From an uncultured Lachnospiraceae bacterium (GTDB taxonomy: Bacteria; Bacillota; Clostridia; Lachnospirales; Lachnospiraceae): a stretch of DNA of 64,000 nucleotides. The stretch's first letter is position 1. Every line of letters starts with the position of its first letter. Under the pieces are notes generated by a model, which saw only the letters and a program-made list of their open reading frames with translations, was not told where the DNA came from and searched no databases. Positions 10,163 to 19,374 of this stretch are shown here, piece after piece. Made by a program: the position numbers and the translations under genes. The stretch lies in assembly GCA_947177445.1 (NCBI GenBank), contig CAMWUL010000008.1:1-64000 (forward strand), written 5' to 3'.

Positions 10163-11203
10163 TTATTCTCTCCTCTCTTCATGTCTGCTGCCTTTTCCTT
10201 GGTAATATTCCTCTGCCGCCGCAAAAAATGCATCAATATTTTCCCACCTTGACATGGGCGGGATGTCACAGCCGGAGGAGAGCACAAAATTCTCATACCC
10301 GCCGCATTTTTCCATCAGCTCCAGAGTGGCCCGGCGGATGGATTCCGGTGTACCGTTTCGGAACTGTGCCGCCGGATCCACATTTCCCATGACGATCGTA
10401 TCTTTCGGGACTCCCTGGAGAATCTCTTCCATATCTACGGCATTTCCAAAGTGATAAGCCGCCGCCCCTGTCCGCAAAATAGAAGACAGCATGGGAACGG
10501 TGCTGTTTCCGCAGTTATGATAGATCACAATAAACCCATCCTCCTGCACTGCCTCTACGATCTCCTTCACATACCTTTCTGAAAATTCTTCCGCCAGCGC
10601 CGGAGACAAAAGTCCTGCCAGCGGCTCCGCAATGATCACCCCGTCTGCTCCGGCCTCCCTGTAAGCCAGGCAGTATGCCTTTAAAAATGCTGATGCTTTT
10701 CCCAGCACCATATGTACTGTCTCCGGTTCCTCATAGCACCGAATCATAATTTCCATCACATCCATCAGGCGGCCCGCCAGAGAATAGGGACCTATTACCC
10801 CTGCCAGCACCGGCCTGTCCGTGATGCTTGCTGACGCCTTCCGTATAGCCTCCAGATACAGGCCGGTCCTGCCGCTGCCCACCGCAGGGATTCGCAGCCT
10901 CTCCGCTTCCTCTCGGGTTCTCACAATACTGCCGATGATCGTGGGAACTTCATCCTCTGAAGCCTGGACAGATGCCCCAAAGCATTCCGCTTCCACCGAA
11001 AGATCCATAAGACTCACCGCCGCGGCAGCATTTATGCGTTTTGACACCTCCGTCATTCCCCTGGCCTGGGCATTCCCATCATTGATCAGCTCCTTCACCG
11101 TAATTCCCAGCAGCTGAACCGCCGGAAATGATAAGATGGGCAGAGGCGCCTTTACGGACGCCTGCCTCAGCTCTTCCAGCCATTCCTTCATGTTTCTTTT
11201 CAT
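10163..11203 (-). CDS. URO-D family protein, MtaA/CmuA-like methylcobamide methyltransferase
   Basis: PILSFPAVQLLGITVKELI...; YHNCGNSTVPMLSSILRTGAAAYHFGNAVDMEEILQGVPKDTIVMGNVDPA. Confidence 0.8.
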   Translation of the reverse strand: MKRNMKEWLEELRQASVKAPLPILSFPAVQLLGITVKELINDGNAQARGMTEVSKRINAAAAVSLMDLSVEAECFGASVQASEDEVPTIIGSIVRTREEAERLRIPAVGSGRTGLYLEAIRKASASITDRPVLAGVIGPYSLAGRLMDVMEIMIRCYEEPETVHMVLGKASAFLKAYCLAYREAGADGVIIAEPLAGLLSPALAEEFSERYVKEIVEAVQEDGFIVIYHNCGNSTVPMLSSILRTGAAAYHFGNAVDMEEILQGVPKDTIVMGNVDPAAQFRNGTPESIRRATLELMEKCGGYENFVLSSGCDIPPMSRWENIDAFFAAAEEYYQGKGSRHEERRE

Positions 11204-11804
11204 TCCCGTTCCCCTTCCTTCTGCCGGCGGAAGTCAATACCGCGCCAAAGTAGGTCACCGTATTCGGTCCATTAATATATTTCATACCGCACTGCTTCGA
11301 TAATCTGAATACATCGATCCCGTAAGCCTCAAGAGACGATATGGCCGTTTCCGGGTATCTGCACGGTATGCCTGTCTTTTTTCCGCACACCGGACAAAGC
11401 CGGCATCCACCGGCTCCCAGATGCAGCACTTGCAGGACGCCTTCCAGCTGCGGAAGCTTTTTCACCTGCCGGACCAGATCATTATGCCGGGCTCCGGCTT
11501 CCAGCATTCCTTCAAAGTCATAAGCATCCTCCAGCACACTTACCGTCTGATAAACGATGGCATATTCATAATTCCCCGCCTCTTTTATCAGCTTCTCCAC
11601 CGGCCCTATATCCGGTGGACACATGTAGCTTTTCCCGTAGTTTCCGCAGGAATTGCTCTCACACAGCTTTCGGAATTCCGGTTCAAAGAAAACCTTCGAA
11701 ACCTTCACCACCGCTGCCGCCGAAGCCCCCAGTTCCAATATGGCCTGTATGATATCTTCATGCTCTTCACACATTGCCTCCTCCACCGACTTCCCAACCG
11801 GCAT
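11079..11804 (-). CDS. DUF2284 family cysteine-rich (putative metal-binding) protein
   Basis: CESNSCGNYGKSYMCPPDIGPVE...GGCRLCPVCGKKTGIPCRYPE; 3' end overlaps the next gene by 125 nt. Confidence 0.75.
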   Translation of the reverse strand: MPVGKSVEEAMCEEHEDIIQAILELGASAAAVVKVSKVFFEPEFRKLCESNSCGNYGKSYMCPPDIGPVEKLIKEAGNYEYAIVYQTVSVLEDAYDFEGMLEAGARHNDLVRQVKKLPQLEGVLQVLHLGAGGCRLCPVCGKKTGIPCRYPETAISSLEAYGIDVFRLSKQCGMKYINGPNTVTYFGAVLTSAGRRKGNGNEKKHEGMAGRAEAGVRKGASAHLIISGGSAAGNYGEGADQ

Positions 11805-11872
11805 TCCTGCGCCGCCCTTCCCGGCAGAACTTCACTTCTACTGCTTGATACCTGCCGCCAGGACCCAATGTC

Positions 11873-12517
11873 CTACGCCGCCCCTTCCTGGCAGAACTTC
11901 ACTGCCGCATCTGCAGCGCTGGCCGCATCAGGCGTATACTTATCTGCACCGATCTGCCGACAGAAGGCCTCCGTCACAGGCGCCCCTCCGATCATGATCT
12001 TCACCTTGTCACGGATATTGGCTTTTTCCGCCTCCTTCACCACATCGGCCATGACCTGCATGGTAGTGGTCAGCAGCGCGGAACAGCAAATGATCTGACA
12101 GCCCTGCTCCACTGCGGTCTTCACATAAGTTTCCGGGGCCACATTGGTTCCAAGGTCGATCACCTCCAGGCCCTTTCCCTCCATCATCATCTTTACCAGA
12201 TTCTTTCCGATATCATGAAGATCTCCCTTCACCGTACCGATACACACCTTCCCTGCCGCCTTCGCGCCGTTCTCCGCCAAAAGAGGCTTGATCAGCGCCG
12301 CTCCCATGTTCATGGCCCGGGCAGCTACCAGCACATCCGGCACAAACACCTCGTTCTTTTTGAATTTTTCTCCTATAATATCCATGCCTGCCAGCAGCCC
12401 ATGATCCAGAATCTCCCTGGCATCCAGTCCATCGTCTATGGCCTTCTGTACCAGTTCCTTCACAACGTTCGCTTTACCCTTCTGCAGGTTCTCAGATATT
12501 TCATTCAAAATACTCAT
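11873..12517 (-). CDS. Corrinoid (B12-binding) methyltransferase protein, MtbC/MtaC-like
   Basis: VCIGTVKGDLHDIGKNLVKMMMEGKGLEVIDLGTNV (DxHDxG cobalamin-binding motif). Confidence 0.92.
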   Translation of the reverse strand: MSILNEISENLQKGKANVVKELVQKAIDDGLDAREILDHGLLAGMDIIGEKFKKNEVFVPDVLVAARAMNMGAALIKPLLAENGAKAAGKVCIGTVKGDLHDIGKNLVKMMMEGKGLEVIDLGTNVAPETYVKTAVEQGCQIICCSALLTTTMQVMADVVKEAEKANIRDKVKIMIGGAPVTEAFCRQIGADKYTPDAASAADAAVKFCQEGAA

Positions 12518-12757
12518 TGCCTTACCTCCCCGGACTTCGGATCATTATGAATGTATTTGCCTCTTTTTTACCGCTTTTTTGGCTCTTTATTGGCTGACTC
12601 TCATTGTAGCACCCTCCTTTTTTGCTTTCTTGTAATTTATTGTTCTGTCTGGTAGTATTTTGTCTCAATTTTCATTGACATTGGCTGCAAACAAATGCAT
12701 ACTGAATCTGTAGACCTGAAATGCACAGATTTATAATACCCGAATTATGGAGGATAT

Positions 12758-14047
12758 ATGTCCACAGCCCCCGGCCTGCCTTTTAATCTGGAGCTTGCAA
12801 AGGCCTGCTCCCATGCTTTTTCCATATCCACAGGAATCGGCTGTACCGTTTCGGACACCCAGGGTGTCACACTCTGCGAACACGGCTATGGCTGTTCCAG
12901 CTGCGAGCTGTGCAGCATTGCGGGAGAGCCTCAGGATACCTGTGTCTGCGCCCACAATTACGGGATGGATGCCGCCTCCCGTTTCGGAGGGCGATATGTC
13001 TACTTTTGTCCTATGGGGCTGACCTGCTTTGTTTCCCCCATCATCGGCGATACATCTAATGCCGCCCGAATCACCGCAGGCCCCTTCATTATGGTGGAGA
13101 AACAGGATTTTATTGATTGTGAGCTCTCGGACAGATTTTCCGATTCCTCCCATGGGCTGAAGCAGGCTCTCCAATTCCTGGAAAAGGTCCCCATGGTCAC
13201 TCCCGAAAAGGTTCAGGAGCTGTCCATTCTTCTTTTTATGGCGGCAGGGTTTATGAACAATCTGTCCGAAGAAAGCCGCTTCATGGCAATGGCCCGGTCA
13301 GATTCCTTACAGATGGAGATCAACGCCTATATTCTGCAGATGAAGCAGGAAGCCTCTTCCTTTGGATATCCCTTCGATCAGGAAAGAGAGCTGTTAGACA
13401 GTATCTCCCATTATGATACAGAAAAAAGCCTCCGCATTCTGAAAAAGCTCCTGGCTCAGCTGCTTGTCAATGGAGGCGGAAATATAAAATGGATTAAGGC
13501 CCGTCTTTCAGAGCTTCTGGTAATGATATCCCGTACAGCTATCAACTGCGGCGTGCAGGACAAGGAGGCCATGTACCTGCTGAAGCGTTTCCGAAAGGCT
13601 TCTCCTTCCCTGGGAAGCTTTGATGATCTCAGTGCATGGCTGGTTAAACTGCTGGAGGATTTTCTGAACAGCTTTCTTCGATATCCTGAGGCAAAGCATT
13701 CCTCTTCCATAAACAGCTGTATTCAATATCTACATGCCCACTACTCCCGGCAGGTCTCCCTCCTGGAGACTGCTCAATACATCGGTCTGTCTCCTTCCTA
13801 CCTGAGCCGGATTTTTAAAGCGGAAACCGGAATTTCTCTTAATCAATATTTGAATCAGATCCGCATTTCCAAAGCAAAGAAGCTGCTCCGCCATACGGAA
13901 CTGAGGCTTTTGGATATTGCATCCCTTACCGGATTCGAGGATCAAAGCTACTTTACCAAGGTCTTTCGGCGGATAACAGGAATATCGCCCCTGGCTTACC
14001 GTCAAAAAGCACAGCTCCCTGCTTCCGACCAGGAAGAGCATATTTAA
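12758..14047 (+). CDS. PocR-type ligand-sensing AraC family regulator
   Basis: N-terminal PocR-like Cys-rich domain (CEHGYGCSSCELC...YVYFCPMGLTCFVSPI); C-terminal double HTH ETAQYIGLSPSYLSRIFKAETGISLNQYL...DQSYFTKVFRRITGISPLAYR. Confidence 0.9.
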   Translation: MSTAPGLPFNLELAKACSHAFSISTGIGCTVSDTQGVTLCEHGYGCSSCELCSIAGEPQDTCVCAHNYGMDAASRFGGRYVYFCPMGLTCFVSPIIGDTSNAARITAGPFIMVEKQDFIDCELSDRFSDSSHGLKQALQFLEKVPMVTPEKVQELSILLFMAAGFMNNLSEESRFMAMARSDSLQMEINAYILQMKQEASSFGYPFDQERELLDSISHYDTEKSLRILKKLLAQLLVNGGGNIKWIKARLSELLVMISRTAINCGVQDKEAMYLLKRFRKASPSLGSFDDLSAWLVKLLEDFLNSFLRYPEAKHSSSINSCIQYLHAHYSRQVSLLETAQYIGLSPSYLSRIFKAETGISLNQYLNQIRISKAKKLLRHTELRLLDIASLTGFEDQSYFTKVFRRITGISPLAYRQKAQLPASDQEEHI

Positions 14048-14049
14048 CG

Positions 14050-14092
14050 TTACTTTTCACGGCTTCGCCGTTCAAAGCAACTTGATGCCCAG
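14050..14092 (+). repeat. Family A palindromic element, truncated 5' half
   Basis: GTTACTTTTCACGGCTTCGCCGTTCAAAGCAACTTGATGCCC, matching the copies at 24638, 24852, 49643 and 63753; no 3' terminal repeat. Confidence 0.85.
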
Positions 14093-14326
14093 CGCGTGCT
14101 GTCTCCCGAATTTCCTAAGATATCTCTTTGCAGTCCATAATGGTATCTGCAGCCTGTTTTGCAATCTCTGCAGAATGTCGCTTTCGTCAAGGCCAAATTC
14201 ATATCCGGCTTCTATGATTTCTTCAGCCCTTCCTTCTCTTCTCCCTTCTCTTCTCCCTTCTCTTCTCCCTTCTCTTCTCCCTTCACTTCTTCCTTCTCTT
14301 GCTATCGTGTCAAATAGTGTACACAT
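14072..14326 (-). CDS. Candidate intragenic small protein (84 aa, RpnS-like) in frame within the Rpn gene
   Basis: Internal ATG at 14324-14326 preceded by GGAGGGCGGGAGG; product MCTLFDTIAREGRSEGRREGRR...GIKLL. Confidence 0.45.
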   Translation of the reverse strand: MCTLFDTIAREGRSEGRREGRREGRREGRREGRAEEIIEAGYEFGLDESDILQRLQNRLQIPLWTAKRYLRKFGRQHALGIKLL

Positions 14327-15220
14327 CCTCCCGCCCTCCTTTGCAAATACTTCGTAATCTATGTCACACCCAGCCGCGCCGGCTGCCGCCATGATAACCT
14401 CTATCTCTGTTCTGTGCTTTCTGCAATATTGTATTGCCTTTTTCTTTGTTTCATCTACAGGCACACTATGATCCAAAATAATTCCAAGTAGTCGAAACAG
14501 GTCTCTGTTATTACGGTTATGAAATACAAGGTTGTTACGCCTCGCCTCTACGAGAAGCATCCGATAATCATTTACAAATTTTTCCATCCCCGGCGGAATA
14601 TCCAGCATCCCATGCAATGTCGTCACTCCGTCCCATGGCTTCTCACCATAGTAAACCACTATCGTGATTACGGGAATCAGCTTATCCGTCTTTTTCATTC
14701 CTGACAAAAATTCATTCCCGCTTATGCCAGTAACCAAATCCGCGTCTTCTTTCCTTCTATTCCGATACCTTTGTTTCTTCCTGTCATACTGCTTTTTGTA
14801 CGCACTGTAATCATATCCCATCACCCTCATAGGCATAGCATAGTGAATGTGACTCTGGCTTTCTTTTCCCAACAGCATAAGTCCTATGCCCTGCTTCCCC
14901 GGGCTTCTGCAGACCATAAAATTATCACGGGACGCATTGATACTTTCCAGGCAGGCTCCATGTCTTAAAATAACTGCCCCATCCGGGTTCCCGCCTGTCA
15001 GCATTTCAGAACTGAATACCTGCTTTCCGTCAAACAGAACCGCGTTAAACAGGTCTGCAAATCGTTCCTCATTATCCCAATATTTTTTCAAAACAGTATC
15101 CGGACTGAGCTTTTTGGCTTTCTTTACTGCTTTTCTTCCAGATCCACTCCCAGCTTTTCTTCCTTCAGCTTTCGCTTGTTCTCGCACTATTGTCTCTTTT
15201 TTCCTTCCTGTTTGTGCCAC
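14072..15220 (-). CDS. Rpn family recombination-promoting nuclease / putative transposase (PD-(D/E)XK)
   Basis: KYWDNEERFADLFNAVLFDGKQVF...GIGLMLLGKESQSHIHYAMPMRVMGYDYSAYKKQ; EGRR-rich C-terminal repeat. Confidence 0.85.
   Translation of the reverse strand: MAQTGRKKETIVREQAKAEGRKAGSGSGRKAVKKAKKLSPDTVLKKYWDNEERFADLFNAVLFDGKQVFSSEMLTGGNPDGAVILRHGACLESINASRDNFMVCRSPGKQGIGLMLLGKESQSHIHYAMPMRVMGYDYSAYKKQYDRKKQRYRNRRKEDADLVTGISGNEFLSGMKKTDKLIPVITIVVYYGEKPWDGVTTLHGMLDIPPGMEKFVNDYRMLLVEARRNNLVFHNRNNRDLFRLLGIILDHSVPVDETKKKAIQYCRKHRTEIEVIMAAAGAAGCDIDYEVFAKEGGRMCTLFDTIAREGRSEGRREGRREGRREGRREGRAEEIIEAGYEFGLDESDILQRLQNRLQIPLWTAKRYLRKFGRQHALGIKLL
14232..14303 (-). repeat. 12-bp tandem repeat coding for EGRR units in the Rpn gene
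   Basis: CCTTCTCTTCTC on the plus strand, four perfect units at 14232-14279 plus two degenerate units. Confidence 0.9.
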
Positions 15221-15467
15221 TTATGCATGCTCCTTGCCAATTACACAGCATACGAAGACACCAAAACAAGAATGGTCTCGTATCCCATGCTTTATCTTTA
15301 TATAATTTTGATCGGGATACTTACTGAATTCTTCCAAAAAATACCTGACTAATCAGAATATACTACATTCCAGATGTGATAATAAATATGCACTATTTTT
15401 CATAGTGTATCATGAATTTCTCTTATTAACAAGGATAAAATTGCATTTTCGCTGCTTCTTTTTTGTT

Positions 15468-15573
15468 GCTGTTCATGGAGTGGGGCCGCGAGGTGTTTTT
15501 GTGCGCTGTTTCCACAGAAGTGCGAGACGGCATGCGCACAAAATAAGCGTTTTGCTCATTTTGTGCGCATCGG
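15468..15573. repeat. Degenerate, inverted family A-related remnant with internal hairpin
   Basis: GGGGCCGCGAGGTGTTTTTGTGCGC is the reverse complement of the 3' half of the family A element (one mismatch), followed by hairpin GCGCACAAAAT...ATTTTGTGCGC. Confidence 0.6.
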
Positions 15574-15575
15574 AT

Positions 15576-15677
15576 TCACTCTTCCATATATTCCCGGTAC
15601 TCCTGCTCACTGGCAAAGAGAATGTATCTGCCTTCCACCAGTCCCATATATCCGCTTGCCGTATAATAGCCTTTCAT
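15576..15677 (-). CDS. Small hypothetical protein, 33 aa (MKGYYTASGYMGLVEGRYILFASEQEYREYMEE)
   Basis: ATG preceded by CAGGAGGTACCTCTAT; compact ORF missed by the 60-aa track cut-off. Confidence 0.7.
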   Translation of the reverse strand: MKGYYTASGYMGLVEGRYILFASEQEYREYMEE

Positions 15678-15791
15678 ATAGAGGTACCTCCTGTTCAGAA
15701 TCTGTTTTCCTGTTCTGAAAAAAAAGTACCATATTTCAAGTCCAATAAAACTCTCTCAAAGTCAAATACGCTTCTATTTTCGGTATATACA

Positions 15792-18700
15792 CTATTTTGC
15801 TTCGGTGTTCTCCTGATCCTTCAAAGGAAGCAGGATCTTCATTTCCTCCAGCAGATCCTCCGTTCGAAACAACAGCAGCTCCGCATCCCTTTCCACCATG
15901 CCTGTTTTCTTATATCGATAGGTGAAGGTCGGGGTGCCATATGCAGTAAATGTCAGCTTCTGCCCGTATTTGCGCAGCAGCTCCGGAATCCTCAGCGCAT
16001 CCACCTCTGCATTTGGCAGAAATGTAAAAATAATCCTCTCGTTCTTTCCCCGGATCTCGGTCATGTAGAGCCTATGGGCCGCCACCCGGATCAGGGCGAT
16101 CCGCAGCAGATGATCCACCGACTCCGGAATCTCCCCGAAACGGTCCAGAAGCTCATCCTTCATATCATCCCGTTCCTTCATATTTTCAATTCCGGCAATA
16201 CGTTTATAGATATCCAGCTTCTGGGTCTCATTCACAATGTAAGCCGGCGGAATAAACGCATCCACATCCAGGTCAATCTGCGTAGTAAAGTCTTCCTGAA
16301 CCGTAACGCCCTTCAGGGTGGACACAGCATCATTCAGCATCCTGCAATACAAATCGTAGCCCACCGCCTCCATATGTCCGTGCTGGCGCACTCCCAGCAG
16401 ATTTCCGGCGCCTCTGATCTCCAGGTCCCGCATGGCGATCTTAAAGCCGCTGCCCAAATCGGTGAACTCCCGTATGGCCGTCAACCGTTTCTCTGCCACT
16501 TCCTTGAGCATTTTGTCCTTTCGATACATCAAAAAGGCATACGCAGTACGGTTGGAACGTCCTACACGCCCTCTCAGCTGGTACAGCTGGGACAGTCCCA
16601 TATTGTCGGAATCATGGATGATCATAGTGTTTACATTGGAAATGTCCAGTCCTGTCTCAATAATGGTGGTAGACACCAGCACATCGATGTCACCTCCTAT
16701 GAAATCGAACATAATCCTCTCCAGCTCATGCTCCTTCATCTGGCCATGGGCATAGACCACCGAAGCCTCCGGTACCAGCCGGGCGATCTGAGCCGTCACA
16801 TCCGCAATAGTATTCACCCGGTTATAAACATAGTAGACCTGACCTCCTCTGGCCAGCTCCCGGGAAATGGCCTCCCGCACCATTTCCTCATTATATTCAC
16901 AGACAAAAGTCTGGATAGGCTGACGGTCCTCCGGCGCTTCCTCCAGCACACTCATGTCACGGATGCCTATAAGGCTCATGTGAAGCGTCCGGGGAATCGG
17001 AGTGGCAGTCAGAGTCAGCACATCTACATTTTCCTTCAGCTTTTTGATTTTTTCCTTGTGAGCCACTCCGAAGCGCTGTTCCTCGTCTATAACCAAAAGC
17101 CCAAGATCCTTGAATTTCACATCCTCGGACAGCACCCTGTGGGTGCCGATCACAATGTCCACCATACCTTTTTGCAGATCCGCCACTGTCTTTTTGATCT
17201 GGGCAGGCGTGCGGAACCGGCTCATCAGCTCCACCCGGACAGGAAAATCCTTCATTCTCTGCACAAACGTATTGTAATGCTGCTGGGCAAGTATGGTGGT
17301 GGGTACCAGGTACACCACCTGCTTGTTTTCCTGAACAGCCTTAAAGGCGGCCCGGATGGCGATCTCCGTCTTGCCGTATCCCACATCCCCGCAGATCAGT
17401 CGGTCCATGATCTTGCTGCTCTCCATGTCCGCTTTCGTCTCGGCTATGGCATTCAGCTGATCCTCCGTCTCCTCAAAGGGAAACATCTCCTCAAATTCCC
17501 TCTGCCATATGGTATCCTTTTCATAGCGGTAGCCTGAGCTTGCCTGGCGCAGAGCGTAAAGCTCCACCAGATCCTTAGCCACCTCACTGACGGCGCTTCG
17601 GACCTTTGTCTTTGTCTTCTCCCACTCCTTTGATCCAAGCTTATTCAGCTTCGGACTTTTGGCATCGGAGGATGCATATTTCTGGATCACGTCCAACCCC
17701 GTGGCCAGCACATACAGATTTCCGCCGTCACGATACTCGATTTTGATGTAATCCTTCACCACGCCTTCCATCTCTACCTTTTCAATGCCACGGTAGATTC
17801 CCAGACCATGGCTCTCATGAACCACATAATCCCCGATCCTCAGCTCATTGAAGTCCTTGATTTTCTGTCCCTGATAAAGCTTCCTGGGCTTCTTTTTTTT
17901 CTTCTCCGCTCCGAAAATGTCCGTCTCGGACAGCACCACGAACTTAAGCAGGGGGTATTCAAATCCTTTATTTACATGTCCGTAATAAGTGACTACCTCC
18001 CCTGACTGAACCTCCCTCAAAGGATCCTCCGTGTAAACGGCTGTCAATTCCTGATCCCGCAGATCCTCTGCCAGACGTCTGGCACGGGTCCGGGAGCCGG
18101 ACAGCAAAAGTACACGGTATCCATTTTTCCGAAACTGCTTCAGGTCCTTCACCAAAGCCTCAAAGCTGTTATTGTACGGAGCCACATTCCTGGCTCCCAC
18201 ATCCACCCTGCTTCCGGCTCGAAAGTAGCCGCCCTTTCCGTCCATGGTGGAAACCAGAACCACATTGCCTCCCGAAAGCCTGGCAGCCACCTCCTCCCCG
18301 CTGTAGAGAATATTCATCTGCCCCGGCAGAATATACCCTTTTTCCGCCCTCTGTGTCATACTCTCCCGAAATTCCAGCTCCACCGCATCCGCCTGCTCCC
18401 GGATCCTTGCCGGCTCTTCCATGAAAAAAGCGGGATACGAGCCGCCCCTGACCTGGCCTGCTATATGATTCAAAAGCTCCGGCAGCGTCACGGTTTCCTC
18501 ATAGAAATACCGGATATACCCCTCCAGATTGGCCTTGCTCTGAAATTCCACCAGCTGTTCCCTCAGCTCCTTTACCTGAGAGGCGATTCTGTGCGCCTCC
18601 TCCGGCTTATGGTCATCCCGGAAATACTTCTCCTGCTGCCTGGCCTCCTTCTCCAGAGCTTCCATTCCTCTCCGAATCTGGTCATCGTCCAGTACAAACT

Positions 18701-19370
18701 CCGAGGCCGGATACACGGAAATACTCTCCAGTTTTTCGATGGATCTCTGACTAAGCACATCAAAGCTGCGGATGGATTCCACCTCATCCCCCCACAGCTC
18801 AATCCGATACGGATTTTCCTCCGTCAGGTCATAAATGTCCACAATCCCGCCGCGAATGGAAAACTGTCCCGGACTCTCCACCTGATAGGCATTCTCATAA
18901 CCAAAGGAAACCAGCTTCCGGGCCAGATCCTTTTCCGCCAAACAGCCTCCCTGCTGCAGCTCTATGACCGCCGTCTCTCTGTCCCACATGGCCAGCGGCG
19001 TCATCAAAGCGGCATAGGTGGTGACAATGGTAACCGGCTTTCCCTCCAGCAGACGCCTCATGGTCCTGACCCGCTCCTTCACCAGCTGGTTTCCATGAAT
19101 GTCCGCCTGAAAAAAGATCAGATCCTTGGCCGGATACAGCATTGTATTTCTATCGTAAAACTGATATTCTTCAAAAATGTCTCTGGCCCTCAGATCGCTG
19201 TAAGTAACGATAACCTTGATCCCAAGGCCTTCGCTGAGGCCATAGATCATGTGCAGCTTCTGGGAATCCACACAGCCTGTGAGTGCCATAGGCTCGCTCT
19301 TCCTGCGCAGCGCCGCCCTCATATGGTCAAATTCCGCCAGCTCCCCAAGCGGCGCCAGTAATGCCTGCAT
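15792..19370 (-). CDS. mfd: Transcription-repair coupling factor
   Basis: Walker A DRLICGDVGYGKTEIAIRAAF, DEEQRFGV, RID-like YVVHESHGLGIYRGIEKVEMEGVVKDYIKIEY; likely start MQALLAPLGEL at 19370. Confidence 0.97.
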   Translation of the reverse strand: MQALLAPLGELAEFDHMRAALRRKSEPMALTGCVDSQKLHMIYGLSEGLGIKVIVTYSDLRARDIFEEYQFYDRNTMLYPAKDLIFFQADIHGNQLVKERVRTMRRLLEGKPVTIVTTYAALMTPLAMWDRETAVIELQQGGCLAEKDLARKLVSFGYENAYQVESPGQFSIRGGIVDIYDLTEENPYRIELWGDEVESIRSFDVLSQRSIEKLESISVYPASEFVLDDDQIRRGMEALEKEARQQEKYFRDDHKPEEAHRIASQVKELREQLVEFQSKANLEGYIRYFYEETVTLPELLNHIAGQVRGGSYPAFFMEEPARIREQADAVELEFRESMTQRAEKGYILPGQMNILYSGEEVAARLSGGNVVLVSTMDGKGGYFRAGSRVDVGARNVAPYNNSFEALVKDLKQFRKNGYRVLLLSGSRTRARRLAEDLRDQELTAVYTEDPLREVQSGEVVTYYGHVNKGFEYPLLKFVVLSETDIFGAEKKKKKPRKLYQGQKIKDFNELRIGDYVVHESHGLGIYRGIEKVEMEGVVKDYIKIEYRDGGNLYVLATGLDVIQKYASSDAKSPKLNKLGSKEWEKTKTKVRSAVSEVAKDLVELYALRQASSGYRYEKDTIWQREFEEMFPFEETEDQLNAIAETKADMESSKIMDRLICGDVGYGKTEIAIRAAFKAVQENKQVVYLVPTTILAQQHYNTFVQRMKDFPVRVELMSRFRTPAQIKKTVADLQKGMVDIVIGTHRVLSEDVKFKDLGLLVIDEEQRFGVAHKEKIKKLKENVDVLTLTATPIPRTLHMSLIGIRDMSVLEEAPEDRQPIQTFVCEYNEEMVREAISRELARGGQVYYVYNRVNTIADVTAQIARLVPEASVVYAHGQMKEHELERIMFDFIGGDIDVLVSTTIIETGLDISNVNTMIIHDSDNMGLSQLYQLRGRVGRSNRTAYAFLMYRKDKMLKEVAEKRLTAIREFTDLGSGFKIAMRDLEIRGAGNLLGVRQHGHMEAVGYDLYCRMLNDAVSTLKGVTVQEDFTTQIDLDVDAFIPPAYIVNETQKLDIYKRIAGIENMKERDDMKDELLDRFGEIPESVDHLLRIALIRVAAHRLYMTEIRGKNERIIFTFLPNAEVDALRIPELLRKYGQKLTFTAYGTPTFTYRYKKTGMVERDAELLLFRTEDLLEEMKILLPLKDQENTEAK

Positions 19371-19374
19371 TTCG

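Noticed and set aside
14221-14303. Regular 12-bp repeats considered as a CRISPR-like array
   Set aside because: Contiguous tandem repeats without spacers, in frame within a coding sequence. No CRISPR array or cas gene was seen in the window.
15405-17537. 710-aa plus-strand ORF antisense to mfd
   Set aside because: Low-complexity His/Leu/Gln-rich translation with no recognisable domain; overlaps a clear mfd gene. Shadow ORF.
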